A DNA stretch of 64,000 bases from Chitinophagaceae bacterium PMP191F (lineage in GTDB: Bacteria > Bacteroidota > Bacteroidia > Chitinophagales > Chitinophagaceae), in NCBI GenBank assembly GCA_001302245.1, contig LGYU01000010.1:248001-312000 (forward strand), in the 5' to 3' direction. Positions 56,504-63,217 of the stretch are shown piece after piece. Each line of letters opens with the position of its first letter. Position 1 is the first letter of the stretch. Under the pieces are notes generated by a model. That model was not told where the DNA came from, searched no databases, and saw only the letters and a list, made by a program, of their open reading frames with translations. The position numbers were made by a program, and so were the translations under genes.

Positions 56504-57247
56504 CTATAATACCTGTATACCTTTTTCGCGGTAAGGTGCAAAAATGCGTTCATGTGGGCCAATTTCCGTTACAATGGTATGCAGTGATTCTATCGGGCAT
56601 ACCTTGTAAGGTTCGGCGGTGCCGATCTTGTCGTGTTTGGTCACCGCTACTATTCTGTCTGAACAATTGATCATTGCACGTTTCAGATCACTTTCCATAT
56701 AGTTCACTGTGCTCACCCCTATTTCATGATGCAGACTGCAGATACCGATAAAGCAGATATCTACATGCAGTTGTTCCAGCATACGGATGGCTTCACTGCC
56801 TGCCGTTGCCTGGCAATCCGGTAAAATTCTGCCACCGGTTAAAACCACTTCCATATCTTTTCTGCCTGCCAGTAACGCTGCCGCAGGTACGTTGTTGGTA
56901 ATTACGGTCAGCGGCATATCCAGCAGCCCGGCCAGGGTATATGTGGTAGTACCACCGTCCAGCAGAATCGTATCACCGGGTTTGATCAGCGATAATGCTT
57001 TATTGGCGATGATCTCCTTCTCCTGTTCAGATACATGCATGCGCTCTTTAAAATTGTGCGCATTGGGCGAGTGTGGAATGGCTCCTCCACGAACCTTGGT
57101 CAGCAAACCGTTTTTTGCCAACAATTCAATATCACGCCGCACAGTATCTTCCGACACCTGCAACATTTCACTCAGCTCTGCCAGCTTTACGGATTGACTT
57201 GATTTCAATTGGTTTATAATGAAATCAAGCCTTTCTTCTTTCAACAT
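56504..57247 (-). CDS. DeoR-family transcriptional repressor
   Basis: The protein has 247 residues. The N-terminal winged HTH is clear (KEERLDFIINQLKSSQSVKL, LSEMLQVSEDTVRRDIELLA, GLLTKVRGGAI), as is the DeoR sugar-phosphate sensor domain (about 75-235) with DTILLDGGTTTYTLAGLL, VITNNVPAAALL, VVLTGGRILPDCQATAG and DICFIGICSLHHEIGV. These repressors respond to phosphorylated sugars or sugar alcohols. It is divergent from a deoxyribonucleotidase gene; the 82-bp gap and its own start codon are packed with TTGCAA-type sites, so it very likely controls both itself and that gene. Confidence 0.94.
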   Translation of the reverse strand: MLKEERLDFIINQLKSSQSVKLAELSEMLQVSEDTVRRDIELLAKNGLLTKVRGGAIPHSPNAHNFKERMHVSEQEKEIIANKALSLIKPGDTILLDGGTTTYTLAGLLDMPLTVITNNVPAAALLAGRKDMEVVLTGGRILPDCQATAGSEAIRMLEQLHVDICFIGICSLHHEIGVSTVNYMESDLKRAMINCSDRIVAVTKHDKIGTAEPYKVCPIESLHTIVTEIGPHERIFAPYREKGIQVL

Positions 57248-57329
57248 TTTGCAATATTTTACTGCAATTTAACACAAAAGATGATATATTTTGCAATATT
57301 TCGCATTAAATTGCACAAAATTGCAAAAC
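57247..57329. promoter_or_regulatory. Array of TTGCAA operator-like sites between deoR-type gene and nucleotidase
   Basis: An exact 13-bp direct repeat TTTTGCAATATTT lies at 57247-57259 and 57289-57301, 42 bp apart (four helical turns). Further half-sites are ACTGCAATTTAAC (57261-57273), ATTAAATTGCAC (57305-57316) and AAAATTGCAAAAC (57317-57329). The outer sites touch both start codons. DeoR repressors bind clusters of such repeats, so this is the probable operator region. Sites are seen; function is inferred. Confidence 0.65.
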
Positions 57330-57881
57330 ATGGAAAGGAAAAGAGTATTGATAGACATGGATCACGTAATGGCGGATATCACCTCGCAATTTGTTGAATA
57401 CTATGGCAGGGCAACCGGCGAAGTCATTTCCAAAGACCAATTGTGGGGCAAACCGGAAGATCTTGCCTTCCCCAAACCGGAACTGATAAGACAGTTTTTG
57501 CATACACCCGGATTTTTCCGTACCGCTAAAGTCATAGCCGGCAGCCAGGAAGTGATTGCCGAACTGAACAAATACTATGATGTGTTCATTGTATCAGCCG
57601 CGATGGAATTTCCGCAATCACTGATTGAGAAGTATGAATGGTTACAGGAACATTTCCCTTTTATACACTGGCAGCAGATCATACTCTGTGGTTCTAAAAG
57701 ACCGGTAACCGGTGATTACATGATTGACGACCATCTTAAAAACCTGGATTATTTTAACGGGGAACGCCTGTTATTTACAGCTACACACAACTCGCAGGTG
57801 GAAGGTTATACAAGGGTCAATAACTGGCATGAAGTACATCAGCTTTTACTGGGAGAAGAGAAGATTGCGAATGTTGCCTGA
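57330..57881 (+). CDS. 5'(3')-deoxyribonucleotidase-like HAD phosphatase
   Basis: The protein has 183 residues from the ATG at 57330 (MERKRVLIDMDHVMAD). The HAD nucleophile motif is DMDHVMAD (DxDxV), motif II is FIVSAAMEFP, motif III Lys is in CGSKRPVTGD, and the acidic motif is YMIDDHLKNLDYF. Length and motifs fit the NT5C family, which dephosphorylates deoxynucleoside monophosphates such as dUMP and dTMP. It is divergent from the DeoR repressor and preceded directly by operator-like repeats. Its control by a DeoR protein suggests a role in nucleoside or sugar-phosphate turnover. Confidence 0.88.
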   Translation: MERKRVLIDMDHVMADITSQFVEYYGRATGEVISKDQLWGKPEDLAFPKPELIRQFLHTPGFFRTAKVIAGSQEVIAELNKYYDVFIVSAAMEFPQSLIEKYEWLQEHFPFIHWQQIILCGSKRPVTGDYMIDDHLKNLDYFNGERLLFTATHNSQVEGYTRVNNWHEVHQLLLGEEKIANVA

Positions 57882-57889
57882 TGGAAATT

Positions 57890-58000
57890 GCTGATTTGGG
57901 GATTTGTAGCACCCCTTCAATTTATGATTTTGAGATTTATTGATTATGGAATTTGTAATATCCCAAAATCACTACATTCCGCAATCACCAAATCTCACAA
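57890..58000. repeat. Repetitive 'GATTT word' spacer
   Basis: The spacer between convergent genes consists of near-repeats such as GCTGATTTGGGGATTTG and TGATTTTGAGATTTATTGATT, and the complementary CACCAAATCTCA towards its right end, so it can fold. TGATTTTGAGATTT recurs exactly in the spacer at 61540-61741. Confidence 0.5.
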
Positions 58001-58004
58001 CGGC

Positions 58005-58580
58005 TTAGTTCTTCGCATCAATGTCTATATCGTATTTGTTCAACAGACCGGCAACGGCCGACAGGGAAAATTTTGCTTTTCTGACTTTATTCCTTTCCGG
58101 GTTGATGGAATAATTATAGGACCGTCGCAGGTCGGCTTTTTCAATGGTGGTATTTTCAAAGGTGGCGTTCAGCAGGTCACACTGATCCACAACAGCACCG
58201 GAAAGATCGCAATCTGTAAAATCCACCTCCTGCAACTGGCTGTTCTTAAATACTGTCTTTTTGATCTTTGTACCGTAAAATGAAGAATGATTCAAAATAC
58301 ATCCGTCAAAACTGAATGCCAGTCCAAACTGACTGCATTGTTCAAAATGCAATCCCAGCATTTTACAGTCTTTAAACGTTACATCACGGAAGGTGGTTTT
58401 GGTAAGACCGGCCATACTGAGGTTGCAACCTGTAAATGAGCAATCAATAAATGCCATTTCAGAAAAATCAGCATTGGAAAAATCGCATTGCCTGAATATG
58501 CAATTTTCATACTCCCCCTTTGTCAGGGGTTTTTCTTTAAAGTCAGTTTTTTCAAAGGTCTCATCAAGTATCTGTTCCAT
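58005..58580 (-). CDS. Pentapeptide-repeat protein
   Basis: The protein has 191 residues. About residues 25-165 consist of A(D/N)LxF-type five-residue repeats (CIFRQCDFSNADFSEMAF, IDCSFTGCNLSMAGL, EVDFTDCDLSGAVVDQCDL, NATFENTTIEKADLRRSY) that build a right-handed quadrilateral beta-helix. The layout, with a short N-terminal part, a central break (LGLHFEQCSQFGLAF) and a C-terminal helix (FSLSAVAGLLNKYDIDI), is like that of Qnr/MfpA-type proteins that mimic DNA and protect gyrase, but pentapeptide repeats alone do not prove this role. There is no signal peptide, so it is cytoplasmic. Confidence 0.9.
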   Translation of the reverse strand: MEQILDETFEKTDFKEKPLTKGEYENCIFRQCDFSNADFSEMAFIDCSFTGCNLSMAGLTKTTFRDVTFKDCKMLGLHFEQCSQFGLAFSFDGCILNHSSFYGTKIKKTVFKNSQLQEVDFTDCDLSGAVVDQCDLLNATFENTTIEKADLRRSYNYSINPERNKVRKAKFSLSAVAGLLNKYDIDIDAKN

Positions 58581-58663
58581 TAGCCGGTATTTTATGTACT
58601 ATACGGTATCAATAAAGCACCAACTTAATCAATAATCCTTTGCCAGCGTATAAAAAAGAAAAA

Positions 58664-58687
58664 AACCATTCACTTGCGTGAATGGTT
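58664..58687 (-). terminator. Terminator hairpin of the small secreted-protein gene
   Basis: AACCATTCAC and GTGAATGGTT form a perfect 10-bp stem; on the minus strand the loop is GCAA and a T-rich run (TTTTTC) follows. It is about 40 bp after the stop of the gene at 58726. Confidence 0.85.
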
Positions 58688-58725
58688 ACCTTCAAATCCT
58701 GCATCACAGATAAACGGGGGAGAAA

Positions 58726-59289
58726 CTATAAGTTGTGAAAGAATGTTACGTTACCTTCCATGTTTACCATCAGAATAATTGTCTTGCCTGGTTTGCTCAA
58801 TTCTACAAAATAGTTATCCTGGTCTTCAAACTCCTGTTGGTATAATGTCATGTCTGAATCATTGTATTCATTATCATCAAACAGGATCACTTTATTTACC
58901 AGGTATTCGGGATAGTGTTTGTAAATAGATTTCTGTGCAGCTAAGGGAATTTCATCAAATTTCTTTTCGGTAGTAGTACCTATCAATTCGCCCTGTTCAT
59001 CATAAAATGCGGTGAAATCAACGTTGTTCTCTGTAAACATCACTTCATCCATACCTTGTCCTTTCTGAAATGCTACATTAGTGGCATCAGGAAAATCGCG
59101 TGCAAATCCTTCGCGGGTTGAATAACTTACTTCCATTCTTCTCAGTTCCCTGGCTTCTTTTCTTATTTCTTTAGAAGGAGTACTTACAGATGAAAACTGG
59201 TTAAGGATAGCAACGCCCATTTGTGCATATGTAGAGGTGGAGATCATTCCTAATGCTGCAACTGCGGTGATAACAAGAATCCTTTTCAT
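58726..59289 (-). CDS. Secreted hypothetical protein, PepSY-like
   Basis: The protein has 187 residues with a signal peptide (MKRILVITAVAALGMISTST, then YAQ). The mature part shows a pattern known from putative PepSY-like/beta-lactamase-inhibitor-like proteins of Bacteroidota: FARDFPDATNVAFQKGQ, DFTAFYDEQGELIGTTTEKK, IYKHYPEYLVNKVILFDD and NYFVELSKPGKTIILMV. It is acidic and has no catalytic motif. It has its own terminator and no close operon partner. Function is unknown. Confidence 0.8.
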   Translation of the reverse strand: MKRILVITAVAALGMISTSTYAQMGVAILNQFSSVSTPSKEIRKEARELRRMEVSYSTREGFARDFPDATNVAFQKGQGMDEVMFTENNVDFTAFYDEQGELIGTTTEKKFDEIPLAAQKSIYKHYPEYLVNKVILFDDNEYNDSDMTLYQQEFEDQDNYFVELSKPGKTIILMVNMEGNVTFFHNL

Positions 59290-59546
59290 AGCTTTATGTT
59301 TTAACTGGTATAAAATATTGTTCGTACTAATGGACGACAGGTGCTGCCTGAAGTTTGCGCTCCATTCGTTAAGCCACCGTTAACCGTTTTATTGCTTTAA
59401 CAATCCTTTGGCAGCTGTTTAAGATTTAGTACAGGAAGAGACCAGTATGATGGCAGCTATTGTTGCAACAGGTATCAACAATACATCATTTCAATAAACG
59501 ATGTGTTTTAAAGAGCATTGATTGCTATCAACAGTATGCAGTGGTA

Positions 59547-59960
59547 TTATAATATCAATACGATGGTGCCGGCAATGATCAGCAATGCACCGATAGCAGA
59601 TTTCCATGTTAATACTTCGCCCAGCACTATTACAGATAATATAATAGCGATGGCTACACTTAATTTATCGACGGGCGCCACCTGCGATACTTTACCGAGT
59701 TGTAAGGCTTTAAAATAAAAGATCCATGAAAGACCTGTTGCAATACCTGACAGCAGCAGGAACAACCAGTTTTGTCGGGTAAGTTGTGGTAGAGCAACAA
59801 CACTTCCTTTAAATAAAGCAATGCCCCAGGCCAGTATCAGTATAATGGCTGTACGTATAGCGGTGGCCAGGTCAGTATCCATGTTCTTAATACCTACTTT
59901 GGCAAAAATGGCTGTTAGGGCAGCAAAAAAAGCTGAAAGCAATGCATATATCCACCACAT
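59547..59960 (-). CDS. EamA-family transporter, single four-helix unit
   Basis: The protein has 137 residues with four or five membrane helices (WWIYALLSAFFAALTAIFA, AIRTAIILILAWGIALF, WLFLLLSGIATGLSWIFYF, SVAIAIILSVIVLGEVL, SAIGALLIIAGTIVLIL). It has the EamA/DMT hallmark YFKALQLGKVSQVAPVDKLS and an end motif shared with small multidrug resistance proteins. Most EamA proteins have two such units in about 300 residues, so this one must work as a dimer. The substrate is unknown. It ends a minus-strand gene with no operon partner. Confidence 0.88.
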   Translation of the reverse strand: MWWIYALLSAFFAALTAIFAKVGIKNMDTDLATAIRTAIILILAWGIALFKGSVVALPQLTRQNWLFLLLSGIATGLSWIFYFKALQLGKVSQVAPVDKLSVAIAIILSVIVLGEVLTWKSAIGALLIIAGTIVLIL

Positions 59961-60056
59961 GGTAATTCATTTTGATCCGAAAATGAGTAACAAAGCTGAG
60001 TAAATCCTGTTCACATTCTCTCTTCAATTTATCACATTGCAGGCTATAATAAAAGA

Positions 60057-60078
60057 GGTTGCCCCTTGCGGAACAACC
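60057..60078 (-). terminator. Hairpin with GNRA loop, minus-strand polarity
   Basis: On the minus strand GGTTGTTCC and GGGGCAACC pair over 9 bp (two G-U pairs) around a GCAA loop, followed by TCTTTTATTAT. On the plus strand the two G-U positions become C-A mismatches, so the hairpin is adapted to minus-strand RNA. No minus-strand gene ends here, which points to an unannotated short transcript from the 60079-60288 region. Confidence 0.5.
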
Positions 60079-60111
60079 CCTGGCTTGCTTTTCCTAAATC
60101 AATAAGATGTT

Positions 60112-60228
60112 ATGGCTGCTATTCGTTTACTAATATACGCTATTTTCATGTTCATTGCGTCACTTTCGGGCCGTACAGGTATGTTTTATAAAAGTATCTC
60201 TGTCAGTCCTAACTTGCACCTTGGTTGA
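60112..60228 (+). other. 38-codon frame with hydrophobic start
   Basis: The ATG at 60112 gives a peptide with MAAIRLLIYAIFMFIASLSG followed by about 18 polar residues. It could be a small membrane peptide, but coding is not supported by anything beyond the hydrophobic segment, and the opposite strand has a terminator-like hairpin. The rest of this 328-bp gap holds no other recognisable feature. Confidence 0.18.
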
Positions 60229-60288
60229 GCGATATCAATACCCATATCAGCTCATTACTTTTTACTAAACTTGCAAAAAAAAAGCCAT

Positions 60289-61539
60289 ATGGCCACCGAT
60301 ATAAAATGTCCTAAATGCGGTCACCAGTTCGCCATTGAAGATGCTGTATCCGAAGAATACAAAAAGGAACTGCGCGAACAGATGGTTGCATTTAAGAAAC
60401 AGAAAGAAGATGAACTGGCAAAACGTGAAAAGGAAATGCAGCAGCAATTGCAGGTAAAGGACCAGGAATTTGCACGTAAACTGCAGGAAGAAAAGCAACT
60501 GGTACAGCAAACAGTTGAAGCCAATCTGCGCAAAAGTATCAGCGCCGATTTTGAGAACCAGGTAAAGATGCTGGAACAGAACAATAAGGACAATGAAGAT
60601 AAACTGAAACAGGCCCGCCAGAAAGAACTGGAGTTTTTACAGAAACTGCAGGAACTGAAAAATAAAGAGGCCGAACTGGAACTGGATGTACAACGCAGAT
60701 TGCAGGATGAACGCAACAAACTTTCTGAAGAGTTACGCAAACTGGAGGAACAGAAAACTGCTGCGCGTGAAACCGAATACCAGTTGCGGTTGAAAGAACT
60801 GGAAAAACAACTGGACGATCAGAAAAAGCTGGCCGAAGAAATGAAACGCAAGGCCGAACAGGGCTCTATGCAGTTGCAGGGTGAAGTACAGGAACTGGCG
60901 CTGGAAGAAATGCTGCGCGCTACCTTCCCTTTCGACCAGGTAAATGAAGTAGGTAAAGGTATCCGCGGTGCCGATTGTATACAGGTAGTACGCAACAACA
61001 TAGGACAGGAATGTGGTAAGATCATTTATGAAAGTAAGCGTACCAAAGATTTTTCTGCCGACTGGATCGAAAAACTGAAAGCAGATATGCGCAGTCTTGG
61101 TGCCGATATAGCAGTGATCGTTACACAGGCCATGCCGAAAGATATGGATCGCTTTGGTGAAAAAAATGGTGTATGGATCTGCACGTTTGCCGAAGTGAAA
61201 GCATTGGCGCATGTATTGCGTGATGGCATTCTGAAAATATTCCTTGCCTCCAAATCGCAGGAAAACAAGGGCGACAAAATGCACATGCTGTACGATTACC
61301 TGACCAGCAATGAATTTGGCGAACAATGGAAAGCCATCCGCGAAGGTTTTCTTTCTATGAAATTATCCATACAAAGGGAACGCGATGCCATGGAGAAACT
61401 CTGGAAAGCACGCGAAAAACAACTGGAAAAAGTATTGCTGAATGCGGCACATATCCGCGGTTCCATTGAAGGCATTTCCGGCACCGATTCTATCAATCTG
61501 AATTTACTGGATGAGGGAGAGGAAGGAGCAATTGATTAA
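60289..61539 (+). CDS. DUF2130 coiled-coil protein with nuclease-like C-terminal domain
   Basis: The protein has 416 residues from the ATG at 60289 (MATDIKCPKCGHQF). A CPKCG half zinc ribbon starts it, then a long Lys/Glu/Gln-rich coiled coil runs from about 25 to 205 (KKQKEDELAKREKEMQQQ and many similar heptads). The DUF2130 domain at about 210-400 begins LALEEMLRATFPFDQVNEV. It shows an arrangement like PD-(D/E)xK nucleases: Asp in RGADCIQVV (about D228) and ExK in IIYESKRTK (E248, K250), then DIAVIVTQAMP. The family is widespread and its role is not established; nuclease activity is an inference from these residues. The gene stands alone. Confidence 0.9.
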   Translation: MATDIKCPKCGHQFAIEDAVSEEYKKELREQMVAFKKQKEDELAKREKEMQQQLQVKDQEFARKLQEEKQLVQQTVEANLRKSISADFENQVKMLEQNNKDNEDKLKQARQKELEFLQKLQELKNKEAELELDVQRRLQDERNKLSEELRKLEEQKTAARETEYQLRLKELEKQLDDQKKLAEEMKRKAEQGSMQLQGEVQELALEEMLRATFPFDQVNEVGKGIRGADCIQVVRNNIGQECGKIIYESKRTKDFSADWIEKLKADMRSLGADIAVIVTQAMPKDMDRFGEKNGVWICTFAEVKALAHVLRDGILKIFLASKSQENKGDKMHMLYDYLTSNEFGEQWKAIREGFLSMKLSIQRERDAMEKLWKAREKQLEKVLLNAAHIRGSIEGISGTDSINLNLLDEGEEGAID

Positions 61540-61741
61540 TGTGGGGAAACTTAAGTGGGGAGTGGTCAGCGGTGAACGATTGCTGATTTTGAGATTTGGT
61601 GACTTGAAACTCCTATAACTTATTACTACAACATATAACCACGTTGAGCGCCGGGGCATTCTCAGCTACAGCTAACTCCTGATACCCAATTCCTGATTCC
61701 CTCTCACCTTATCAACCTATCAACAAACCAACCCTACAAAC
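61540..61741. repeat. Repetitive spacer between convergent genes
   Basis: The spacer holds TGCTGATTTTGAGATTTGGTGA (given here as positions 61580-61601), then short-period text such as CTCCTGATACC, ATTCCTGATTCC and ATCAACCTATCAAC. The first part repeats words of the spacer at 57890-58000. No gene is seen. Confidence 0.45.
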
Positions 61742-62380
61742 CTAAGTCACCACCCAGGCCAGCACCAACTGATCCATGATCCTTGCTATTACGGTCATGT
61801 GAACGGGAGCTCCTTTTTTAAATACAAAGGGCAGCTCGATCCAGTCGTTCATACCAAATACAATTGGGCCACAAAGCTGCATGTGTTGTTTAAAATCAAT
61901 CAGTCCCAGTCCATACCATTTGTAAATAGCTTCTTTGGCGCTCCACAAAATAGTGGTGAGCTCAAGATGAACTTTGGGTAAAGGCTCCCACTCTACCAGG
62001 TATTTTTTTTCATCGTCGTGCAGGAACTTCGGTGCAATGCTATGCATACGGGGAGTTACCAGTTCAATATCAACCCCCACCCGGTAACGGTTGCTTACAA
62101 TAGCTGCAGCAAAACAACCACTGTGCGAAATAGAAAAATGATATTGTTCTTTCTCCAGGAAAGGTTTACGGGTATCGGCCACCAGTATTTCAGACAGGGG
62201 AAAATCATCGTACAGTCCGGGCAGCAGGTAACGGCCCGCAAGGTGTTGCAGTCGTTTATAAGGATGGGAAACATCCTTCTTCAATGGAACCTTTTCCAGG
62301 AAAAAATCTTCCTGCTCATCAATACGCCAGATGCCCATGCGGGTATTGGCGTTAACATTATGTTGATAAAACAATGCCAC
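61742..62380 (-). CDS. 4'-phosphopantetheinyl transferase (Sfp type)
   Basis: The protein has 212 residues. The two core motifs are present: the Mg-binding GVDIELVTPR (about residue 95) and WSAKEAIYKWYGLG (about 146), together with FSISHSGCFAAAIV. The enzyme moves the phosphopantetheine arm of CoA onto carrier proteins of fatty acid, polyketide or peptide synthases. Length and the WxxKEAxxK motif place it with Sfp-type rather than AcpS-type enzymes. No biosynthetic cluster lies within the window, so it is likely the general housekeeping activator. Confidence 0.93.
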   Translation of the reverse strand: MALFYQHNVNANTRMGIWRIDEQEDFFLEKVPLKKDVSHPYKRLQHLAGRYLLPGLYDDFPLSEILVADTRKPFLEKEQYHFSISHSGCFAAAIVSNRYRVGVDIELVTPRMHSIAPKFLHDDEKKYLVEWEPLPKVHLELTTILWSAKEAIYKWYGLGLIDFKQHMQLCGPIVFGMNDWIELPFVFKKGAPVHMTVIARIMDQLVLAWVVT

Positions 62381-62512
62381 TGTATCAGTTTACGTATTTA
62401 CATTGCGGCACCGCAGAAACTGCATTTTTTGCAGTCCGGGTACAATTACTACGGATGCGGGGGCTGAATTGTTTACCGCTACGGTACATCAAATATAAAT
62501 CAACCACGTTAT

Positions 62513-63049
62513 ATGATCTTGTCGGATACCAGGATATTGGAAGAAATAAGCAAAGGCACCATTAAAATTGAACCCTATAACAGGTTATGCCTGGGTAGTA
62601 ATTCGTACGATGTGCACCTGGGAAAATGGCTGGCCACCTACCGAGAACATATACTGGATGCCAAAAAACACAACCAGATTGAATATTTTGAAATACCCGA
62701 AGATGGCTTTGTGCTGTATCCCCATATTTTTTACCTGGGTGTAACAGAAGAATATACTGAAACACACGCCCATGTGCCCTTCCTGGAAGGAAAATCCTCT
62801 ACCGGTCGCCTGGGTATTGATATTCATGCTACTGCGGGTAAAGGTGATGTTGGTTTCTGCGGCAACTGGACCCTTGAAATTTCGGTAAAACAACCGGTAC
62901 GCATCTATAAAGGCATGCCTATCGGTCAACTGATCTACTTCCCTGTAGAAGGTGAAATTGAAGTGAAATACAACCAGAAACAGAACGCCAAATACAGCGG
63001 TCAGCCCGATAAACCTATCGAGAGCATGATGTGGAAGAACCAGTTTTAA
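62513..63049 (+). CDS. dcd: dCTP deaminase
   Basis: The protein has 178 residues, the normal length. It converts dCTP to dUTP for thymidylate synthesis. Motifs of the dCTP deaminase/dUTPase trimer family are intact: ILSDTRILEEISKGTIKIEP at the start, GSNSYDVHLG, FLEGKSSTGRLGI, HATAGKGDVGFCG and the catalytic Glu in NWTLEISV (E122), ending PIGQLIYFPVEG and AKYSGQ. The gene is monocistronic. The presence of the deoxyribonucleotidase 5 kb away is probably chance. Confidence 0.96.
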   Translation: MILSDTRILEEISKGTIKIEPYNRLCLGSNSYDVHLGKWLATYREHILDAKKHNQIEYFEIPEDGFVLYPHIFYLGVTEEYTETHAHVPFLEGKSSTGRLGIDIHATAGKGDVGFCGNWTLEISVKQPVRIYKGMPIGQLIYFPVEGEIEVKYNQKQNAKYSGQPDKPIESMMWKNQF

Positions 63050-63059
63050 TGTACTGCTG

Positions 63060-63200
63060 TGTCAATTTGATAGTGTGTGGTTTGATGCTTTTATCAATAT
63101 AGCTTGATCGTTTGATTGCTGATTGTTATAAAACTCAATCATCAAACAATCAAACCATGCAGCAATCACAAACAATTGTTTTTCATCCACACATATGCAT
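63060..63200. repeat. Spacer with inverted TTTGAT/ATCAAA words
   Basis: TTTGATTGCTGATTG (63112-63126) is followed by CAATCATCAAACAATCAAA on the same strand, giving an imperfect inverted repeat between convergent genes. It uses the same TTGATT/GCTGATT words as the spacers at 57890 and 61540 and may act as a terminator. Confidence 0.4.
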
Positions 63201-63217
63201 ATTGATAAATCTGCACA

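Noticed and set aside
57890-58000. Possible CRISPR-like repeat array
   Set aside because: The units are irregular in length and sequence, there are no constant spacers and no cas genes.
58005-58580. Naming the pentapeptide-repeat protein as a quinolone-resistance gene
   Set aside because: Repeat fold alone does not show gyrase protection; many pentapeptide proteins have other or unknown roles.
60733-61326. 197-codon minus-strand Phe-rich frame
   Set aside because: Antisense of the coiled-coil Lys/Glu codons of DUF2130, which always give Phe/Leu-rich shadows.
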